The notes below the pieces were generated by a model, which searched no databases, was not told the origin of the DNA, and saw only the letters and a list, made by a program, of their open reading frames with translations. A stretch of 35,257 bases of DNA from Nautiliaceae bacterium. Lineage in GTDB: Bacteria; Campylobacterota; Campylobacteria; Campylobacterales; Nautiliaceae. The stretch covers positions 1 to 35,257 of the forward strand of contig JALWNI010000142.1 of the NCBI GenBank assembly GCA_027083695.1. Direction: 5' to 3'. Below are positions 28,876 to 35,257 of the stretch, one piece after another (within the stretch, counting starts at the first letter, position 1; each line of letters starts with the position of its first letter). Both the position numbers and the translations under genes were made by a program.

Positions 28876-30010
28876 GAGAGAAAAAATCTTAGTATGCGGT
28901 GGGACTGGTCTTGTAGGAAGTGCTATTGTTAGAAAATTACTTGAAAAAGGATATAATAATATCTTAGCTACATATTACTCTAAAAAACCAAATATTGATA
29001 ATGTGAAATGGATTCAGATAGACTTAAAAGATAAAATAAAAACCGATGAACTGTTTGAAAAAGAAAAACCTGAATATGTTTTTCTTGCCGCTGCAAAAGT
29101 GGGCGGTATTATGGCAAATAATATCTATAGAGCCGATTTTATCTATGAAAATTTAGAAATTCAAAACAGTGTAATTTATAATGCTTATAAACATAAAGCA
29201 AAAAAACTTATGTTTTTAGGAAGCACTTGTATATATCCAAAAAACTGTCCTCAGCCTATAAAAGAAGAGTATCTTTTAACAGGAGAGCTTGAATATACAA
29301 ATGAACCTTATGCAATTGCAAAAATTGCCGGAATTAAAATGTGTGAAAGTTTTAATATTCAATATGGAACAAATTTTATTTCAGTTATGCCGACAAACCT
29401 TTACGGTGAAAATGATAATTTTGATTTAGAGACTTCTCATGTACTACCGGCTCTTATAAGAAAAATATATCTTGGGAAATGTTTGGAAGATGGTAATTTT
29501 GAAGCAATAAGAGAAGATTTAAATAAAAGACCAATTGAAAATATAGATGGAAATGCAAATAAAGAAGAAATATTAAATATTTTGGGAAAATATGGAATAA
29601 AAAATGGACAAATAGAAATTTGGGGTAGCGGTAAACCAAAAAGAGAGTTTTTATATTCTGATGATATGGCAGATGCATGTGTGTATCTGATGGAAAACAT
29701 TGATTTTGAAGATATTGTAAATTGGAAAGAGGGAGAAAATAGCTCTTGTGATACTATAAAACATCCTGTAAAAGAAATAAAAAACACTCATATCAATATA
29801 GGTACAGGTAAAGACATCTCAATAAAAGATTTAGCATATTTGATAAAAGATGTAATCGGATACAAAGGAGATTTTTATTTTAACACTTCAAAACCTGATG
29901 GTACTATGAGAAAGGTGACTAATGCCACTAAACTCCATTCTCTTGGATGGAAACATAAAATTGAACTTGAAAATGGAATTAAAAAAATTTTTGAGTGGTA
30001 TAAAGGGTAA
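28868..30010 (+). CDS. fcl: GDP-L-fucose synthase
   Basis: VCGGTGLVGSAIVRKL; AAKVGGIMANN; FLGSTCIYPKNCPQPIKEEYLLTG; PTNLYGENDNFD. Confidence 0.96.
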   Translation: MNKREKILVCGGTGLVGSAIVRKLLEKGYNNILATYYSKKPNIDNVKWIQIDLKDKIKTDELFEKEKPEYVFLAAAKVGGIMANNIYRADFIYENLEIQNSVIYNAYKHKAKKLMFLGSTCIYPKNCPQPIKEEYLLTGELEYTNEPYAIAKIAGIKMCESFNIQYGTNFISVMPTNLYGENDNFDLETSHVLPALIRKIYLGKCLEDGNFEAIREDLNKRPIENIDGNANKEEILNILGKYGIKNGQIEIWGSGKPKREFLYSDDMADACVYLMENIDFEDIVNWKEGENSSCDTIKHPVKEIKNTHINIGTGKDISIKDLAYLIKDVIGYKGDFYFNTSKPDGTMRKVTNATKLHSLGWKHKIELENGIKKIFEWYKG

Positions 30011-30012
30011 AA

Positions 30013-30771
30013 ATGAAAAAATTAATAATTGAAAAAAATAATACAATAAAAGAAGCTTTAAAAAAATTAGAAGAAAATAAAAAACGTTTTTTAATTGTTT
30101 TAGAAAATGAAAAGGTAGTAGGAACTTTGACAGATGGAGATATTAGAAGGGGACTTTTAAACAATTTAGACTTAAATTCTAAAATAGAGCATGTTATAAA
30201 TAAACAGTTTAAATTTTTAACTATAAATTCAACTTTTGATGAAGTATGTGAAGCTTTTAGAAATTCTAAAATAGATTTTTTACCAATTTTAGATGAAAAT
30301 GGAAAGTTGTTAAATATAATTACAAAAAAACAATTTCATTTGTTGCTTTTAGAAGATGTTAAATTTGATTTATTGTATGATTTTTCTATTTTTGATTCAA
30401 AAACTTTAGAACATGAAATCTATAATAGACCTTGGGGATTTTATAAAAGCACTCTTTTATCTCCTTATGCTCAAGCAAAAATAATTACTGTGTTTCCGGA
30501 TGGAGAATTGAGTTTGCAAGAGCATAAAAAAAGAGAAGAGCATTGGGTAATTATAAAAGGAAAAGGGAAAGTGATTTTAGGAGAATCTGAATTAGAAGTA
30601 TATCCGGGTAAATATATTTATATTCCAAAAGGATGTAAGCACCAAATTATTAATACTTCTGATGAAAATTTAATTTTTGCAGAAGTTCAATTAGGTGAGT
30701 ATTTTGGAGAAGATGATATTATTAGATATTCAGATAAATATGGAAGAATTAATAAAAAGGAGAAAAAATGA
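30013..30771 (+). CDS. CBS-domain pair fused to a type II mannose-6-phosphate isomerase-like cupin
   Basis: CBS: RFLIVLENEKVVGTLTDGDIRRGLL / DFLPILDENGKLLNIITKKQ; cupin: NRPWGFYKST...SLQEHKKREEHWVIIKGKGKVILGESELEVYPGKYIYIPKGCKHQIIN...GEYFGEDDIIRYSDKYGR. Confidence 0.88.
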   Translation: MKKLIIEKNNTIKEALKKLEENKKRFLIVLENEKVVGTLTDGDIRRGLLNNLDLNSKIEHVINKQFKFLTINSTFDEVCEAFRNSKIDFLPILDENGKLLNIITKKQFHLLLLEDVKFDLLYDFSIFDSKTLEHEIYNRPWGFYKSTLLSPYAQAKIITVFPDGELSLQEHKKREEHWVIIKGKGKVILGESELEVYPGKYIYIPKGCKHQIINTSDENLIFAEVQLGEYFGEDDIIRYSDKYGRINKKEKK

Positions 30772-31655
30772 AATTTAATTTTGATTATAAAGAGCCAAAA
30801 GTAGTAGCAGAAATTGGATGTAATCATATGGGAGACTTTGAAATTGCAAAAGAACTTATAAAATTAGCAAAAGATGCAGGAGCTGGATATGTTAAATTTC
30901 AAAAAAGAGATAATGATTGGTGGAGAAGTATAAAACCTGAGTGGGACAATCCTCATCCAAACCCATGGAATAGTTATGGAGATACTTATTATGAACATAG
31001 AGTAGCACTTGAATTTACATTTGAACAGCATGCAGAGCTTAAAAAATATTGTGAAGAGATAGGAATTGTTTATTCTACTTCTGTATGGGATACAAATAGT
31101 GCAAGAGGAATAATTGAATTAAATCCAGAATTTATTAAAGTTCCAAGTGCTTGTAATACAAATTTTGAGATGTTGAAAGTTTTAAGAGATGAATATAAAG
31201 GGCAAGTTCAACTTTCAGTAGGAATGACAACAAGAGAAGAAATTGAAGAGATAGTTAAATTTTTTGAAGAAACTAATCAAGCTAAAGATAGATTAATGAT
31301 TTATTCTTGTACTTCCGGATATCCTGTACCTCCAGAAGATGTAGCTCTTTTAGAAATAAATTATTTATATGAAAAATATGGAGATAGAGTTAATGAAATA
31401 GGTTTTTCAGGACATCATTTAGGAATAGCTTTAGATGTAGCAGCTTATACACTTGGAGCAAGATGGATTGAAAGACATTTTACAAAAAATAGAGCGTGGA
31501 AAGGAACAGACCATGCAGCTTCACTTGAACCACAAGGTCTTCAAAAATTGTGTAGAGATTTAAATAATGTATATAAAGCTCTAAAATACAAAGAAAAAGA
31601 TTTACTTGATATAGAAGAGGTACAAAGAAAAAAATTAAAGGCGGTTATTAAATGA
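30768..31655 (+). CDS. NeuB-family nonulosonate synthase, short form without SAF domain
   Basis: VVAEIGCNHMGDFEIAKELIKLAKDAGAGYVKFQKR; IKVPSACNTNFEMLKVL; GFSGHHLGIALDVAAYTLGARWIERHFTKNRAWKGTDHAASLEP. Confidence 0.9.
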   Translation: MKFNFDYKEPKVVAEIGCNHMGDFEIAKELIKLAKDAGAGYVKFQKRDNDWWRSIKPEWDNPHPNPWNSYGDTYYEHRVALEFTFEQHAELKKYCEEIGIVYSTSVWDTNSARGIIELNPEFIKVPSACNTNFEMLKVLRDEYKGQVQLSVGMTTREEIEEIVKFFEETNQAKDRLMIYSCTSGYPVPPEDVALLEINYLYEKYGDRVNEIGFSGHHLGIALDVAAYTLGARWIERHFTKNRAWKGTDHAASLEPQGLQKLCRDLNNVYKALKYKEKDLLDIEEVQRKKLKAVIK

Positions 31656-32794
31656 ATATAGCTTTTATTCCTGTTAGGTGCGGAAGTAAATCAATTCCTT
31701 TTAAAAATATTAAAAATTTTTGTGGTAAACCATTAGTTTATTGGAATTTATTAGCACTAGAAAATAGTAAGAAAGTTGATAAGGTAATAGTAGCAACAGA
31801 TTGTGAAGAGATTAAAGAAGTAGTTAAAAGTTTTAACTTTAAAAAAGTAGAAATTTATGACAGAGAACCAAAAAATGCTACAGATACAGCTTCAACAGAG
31901 GATGTTATGCTTGAATATATTAATAAAACTAATTTAAATGATAATGATTTATTTATTTTAGTTCAAGCTACTTCTCCTTTTACTCAAAGTAAAGATTTTG
32001 ATAAAGCAATAGAAAAATTAAAAAAAGAAGATGCGAGTTCTCTTTTAACTTGTGCAAGAATAAAAAGATTTTTATGGCATGAAAATGGAACACCTATAAA
32101 TTATGATTATAAAAATAGACCAAGAAGACAAGATTTTAAAGGCATTTTAGTAGAAAATGGGGCATTTTATATAAATTCTATAAAAAATATAAAAAAAGAT
32201 AAAAATAGATTAAGTGAGAAAATTACAATTTATGAAATGCCAGAGTATACTTTTATAGAATTAGATGAAGAAGATGATTGGTTTATAGCTGAAAAATTAA
32301 TGAAAAAATATGTGTTGCATTCTAAGAACTCAAAAATAAAACTTTTTGTTAGTGATGTAGATGGAACTCTTACAGATGCAGGAATGTATTATAGTGAAGA
32401 TGGTAATGAGTTAAAAAAATTTAATACTCGTGACGGAAAAGGATTTGAGTTATTAAGAAAAGCAGGAATTAAAACAGCTATCATTACAAGTGAAAATACA
32501 AAAATAGTAGAAAATAGAGCTAAAAAATTAAAAGTTGATTATTTATATCAAGGTTTAGAGCATATAGGAAAATTAGAAGCTATAAAGGAAATTTGTAATA
32601 AAGAAAATATTAAATTAGATGAAGTAGCATTTATTGGAGATGATATAAATGATAAAGAAGTATTAGAAAATGTAGGATTAGCGGGATGTCCTTTAGATGC
32701 TAGTGAAGAGATTAAACAAATTCCTAATATTTATGTTATGAATAAAAAAGGTGGTGAAGGAGCTGTTAGAGAATTTATAGAAATGATTTTATAG
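31652..32794 (+). CDS. CMP-nonulosonate cytidylyltransferase (NeuA-like) fused to KdsC-like HAD phosphatase
   Basis: IPVRCGSKSIPFKNIKNFCGKPLVYWNL; QATSPF; then KIKLFVSDVDGTLTDAGMYYSEDGNELKKFNTRDGKGFELLRKAGIKTAIITSE ... AFIGDDINDKEVL. Confidence 0.93.
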   Translation: MNIAFIPVRCGSKSIPFKNIKNFCGKPLVYWNLLALENSKKVDKVIVATDCEEIKEVVKSFNFKKVEIYDREPKNATDTASTEDVMLEYINKTNLNDNDLFILVQATSPFTQSKDFDKAIEKLKKEDASSLLTCARIKRFLWHENGTPINYDYKNRPRRQDFKGILVENGAFYINSIKNIKKDKNRLSEKITIYEMPEYTFIELDEEDDWFIAEKLMKKYVLHSKNSKIKLFVSDVDGTLTDAGMYYSEDGNELKKFNTRDGKGFELLRKAGIKTAIITSENTKIVENRAKKLKVDYLYQGLEHIGKLEAIKEICNKENIKLDEVAFIGDDINDKEVLENVGLAGCPLDASEEIKQIPNIYVMNKKGGEGAVREFIEMIL

Positions 32795-32899
32795 GAAATT
32801 TGATTAGAAAATTGGAAAAATAAACACTAAAATTTATTTGAGTTTTTATGAGAAAAATTATACAAGTATTTTTTCAAAGAAAATGTTTAAGGTTTGATT

Positions 32900-34348
32900 A
32901 TGATAAGTTATATTGAGAAGTTAGATAAAATAATAAAAGAATATAAGATTAAAAAAGAAAATATTTGCATTGTAGGAAGCAGTGTATTAGCTTATTATGA
33001 TTTAAGAGATAATAAAGATATTGACATTGTAATAAAAAAAGAAGATAGGTTAAGACTTTTTAATACTTTACATACATTTCAAATTGATGATAATATTGAA
33101 TTAGTTCAATTTGGATGGATTCCAAATAATAAAATTACGGATGATATTTTAATAGAAAATGATAAATATCATTTTTTAGATCCTATTACAGGATATAAAA
33201 TTGCTAAATTAGAATTGGTTTTAGCTAAGAAAGAACTTCTAAAAAGGGGAAAAGATTTGGAAGACATAACATTAATTAAAAATTATTTTAAATATAATAA
33301 CTTTTCAAAAGATATATACGAAGAATCTAAGAGAAAAAATTATTTTTTACAAAAAATAAAAAACAAACTTAGACCTTATTATAAAAAAATAAAAGAGTTA
33401 GAATGGAGTAGTTGTATTAGCAAAGATATGCTTATAATGCAACATACAGATAAGTTATTTGCTTATCAATATAAAAACAATAAATTTAATAGATATGATA
33501 TTGTTGTGAGATATTTAGCAATTGAAGAGTTTTTTGGAAAAAATAATATTGGATTTAATTTATATAAAAAAATGCAAGAAAAAAGAGGATTTATTAAAAG
33601 AGTAGATCATAAAAATAAAGAAGATTCTTTAGAGAGATTTAAAAAATTAATTAAAAATATAGAGAAAAATGGATTTGATGAATATAGTTTTATTCCTGTA
33701 GATAAAAATCAAGCTATTATGGATGGTTCTCATAGAGTCTCATTGGCACTTTTTTTTGATATAAAACTGTTACCTATTAAAATATATAGAAAAAAATTTG
33801 AAGTTGATTATAGTATAGATTGGTTTAGAAAAAATGATTTTAGTGATGAAGAGATAAATATAATTAAAAGAAAAAAGGAAAAAATTTTTAGAGAAAAAGG
33901 TATTTATTTTCAAGTAATTTTATGGCCTCCTGTTGATAAATATTTTGATGAAATAGAAGAAGATATTAAAAAACATTATAATGTATTAAAAAGCTATGAT
34001 ATTAATTTTCCTAATAGGAATAGTTTTAAAAATTTTGTATTTGAAATATATGAGTCTGATGATATAGAAAAATGGAAAATAGAGAAAAAATTAAAAGGTT
34101 TTGAAAATCATAAATTAAATGTAAAAATAATAGAAATTGAAATTATAAATCCTAAATTTAGAAAAAAAGATTTAAATAATCATGATATTTCTCAAGAAGT
34201 AGAAAAAATTAAAAAATATTATAGAAATAAATATAAAAACAAAATAGATAATTATTTTTATGACATTATTATGCATATAGGAGATAATTATTCTCATACA
34301 AGGGAAATAGCAAAAGTATTAGAAAAATATAAAGGACCCAAATGCTAA
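32900..34348 (+). CDS. Multidomain protein: N-terminal nucleotidyltransferase-like, central ParB/Srx-like (DGSHR), uncharacterised C-terminus
   Basis: [76 protein letters not shown]-terminal [26 protein letters not shown] 32900 preferred over TTG 32894. Confidence 0.7.
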   Translation: MISYIEKLDKIIKEYKIKKENICIVGSSVLAYYDLRDNKDIDIVIKKEDRLRLFNTLHTFQIDDNIELVQFGWIPNNKITDDILIENDKYHFLDPITGYKIAKLELVLAKKELLKRGKDLEDITLIKNYFKYNNFSKDIYEESKRKNYFLQKIKNKLRPYYKKIKELEWSSCISKDMLIMQHTDKLFAYQYKNNKFNRYDIVVRYLAIEEFFGKNNIGFNLYKKMQEKRGFIKRVDHKNKEDSLERFKKLIKNIEKNGFDEYSFIPVDKNQAIMDGSHRVSLALFFDIKLLPIKIYRKKFEVDYSIDWFRKNDFSDEEINIIKRKKEKIFREKGIYFQVILWPPVDKYFDEIEEDIKKHYNVLKSYDINFPNRNSFKNFVFEIYESDDIEKWKIEKKLKGFENHKLNVKIIEIEIINPKFRKKDLNNHDISQEVEKIKKYYRNKYKNKIDNYFYDIIMHIGDNYSHTREIAKVLEKYKGPKC

Positions 34349-35253
34349 ATAAGAAAAGACTAACCCACCTAAAACAGCTAGAAGCGGAGAGTATATACAT
34401 ATTAAGAGAAGTTGCGGCAAATTTTAGCAATCCGGTAATGATGTACAGTATAGGAAAAGACAGCAGTGTTATGCTTCATTTAGCAATGAAAGCATTTTAT
34501 CCAGCAAAGCCACCGTTTCCTTTACTTCATGTAGATACATTATGGAAATTTAGAGAGATGATAGAGTTTCGTGATAAAAGAGCAAAAGAGCTTGGAGTAG
34601 AGCTTTTAGTGTATACAAACCCAGAAGGGATTGAGATGAATATCAATCCTTTTATTCACGGAAGTAAGGTCCATACAGATATAATGAAAACACAGGCACT
34701 AAAACAGGCTCTTAACAAATGGGGATTTGATGCAGTAATAGGCGGAGCTAGAAGAGATGAAGAAAAGAGTAGAGCAAAAGAGAGAATATTTTCTTTTAGG
34801 GATAAAAATCACAGATGGGACCCAAAAAACCAAAGACCAGAACTTTGGAATTTATACAATACTCACATAAATAAAGGTGAGAGTGTAAGAGTATTTCCTC
34901 TTAGTAACTGGACAGAGCTTGATATTTGGCAATATATTTATCTTGAAAAAATACCAATTGTTCCTCTTTATTATGCAAAAGAAAGAGAAGTAGTAGAATA
35001 TGAAGGGGCTAAAATTTTAGTAGATGATGACAGAATGCCTGAAAGTCTAAGAAAAAAAGCAAAAAAAGAGTGGGTGAGATTTAGAACACTTGGATGTTAC
35101 CCTCTAACAGGAGCAATTTCATCAAAAGCAAATACACTTGAAAAGATAATAGAAGAGATGCTTTTATCTAAAACAAGTGAAAGAGAAGGCAGACTTATTG
35201 ATAAAGACCAAGAAGGAAGTATGGAGAAGAAAAAAATAGAAGGTTATTTCTAA
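34342..35253 (+). CDS. cysD: Sulfate adenylyltransferase subunit 2
   Basis: [93 protein letters not shown]. Confidence 0.97.
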   Translation: MLNKKRLTHLKQLEAESIYILREVAANFSNPVMMYSIGKDSSVMLHLAMKAFYPAKPPFPLLHVDTLWKFREMIEFRDKRAKELGVELLVYTNPEGIEMNINPFIHGSKVHTDIMKTQALKQALNKWGFDAVIGGARRDEEKSRAKERIFSFRDKNHRWDPKNQRPELWNLYNTHINKGESVRVFPLSNWTELDIWQYIYLEKIPIVPLYYAKEREVVEYEGAKILVDDDRMPESLRKKAKKEWVRFRTLGCYPLTGAISSKANTLEKIIEEMLLSKTSEREGRLIDKDQEGSMEKKKIEGYF

Positions 35254-35257
35254 TATA

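Noticed and set aside
32795-32899. Short ORF (22 codons) between the NeuA-HAD gene and the NTase-ParB gene
   Set aside because: No SD, out of frame with neighbours, no supporting pattern.

Overview
AT-rich window, most likely Campylobacterota (Nautiliales-like). This placement rests on gene content and order, for example purA followed by a FliJ-like gene and the rpmJ-rpsM-rpsK-rpsD-rpoA-rplQ cluster; no search was run. Almost all genes are on the + strand. Left part: AsmA/YhdP-like C-terminus, Hsp20, NCS2 purine permease, alpha ribosomal operon, Nfu, murE, a convergent Wzz, macro domain, 2Fe-2S ferredoxin, VapD, panD, YbaB, a PDZ-like periplasmic protein, polyprenyl synthase, orphan MNT nucleotidyltransferase, tkt, aminotransferase, hisZ and purA. 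From about 19.4 kb to the end there is a nucleotide-sugar/polysaccharide locus: galU, glmS, galE, UDP-glucuronate epimerase-like, manC, gmm, gmd, DUF1016 nuclease, fcl, CBS-cupin, NeuB-like, NeuA-HAD fusion, NTase-ParB-like fusion, cysD. The strongest unexplained signals are: (1) degenerate short-period (7-8 nt) tandem repeats arranged as inverted pairs at gene junctions and inside ORFs, one pair enclosing an S23/four-helix-bundle ORF like a 23S rRNA intervening sequence and another forming a translated leader ORF coupled to the FliJ-like gene; (2) a nested structured leader at the rpmJ transcription start, in which the 5' CCCCCT can pair with either of two identical TAAGGGGATAA copies, one being the rpmJ Shine-Dalgarno; (3) a compact three-gene module that could make CMP-KDN (or a related nonulosonic acid) from fructose-6-P, led by a novel-looking CBS-PMI-cupin fusion; (4) a multidomain NTase/ParB-Srx-like protein next to it. 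No tRNA, rRNA or CRISPR array was recognised.
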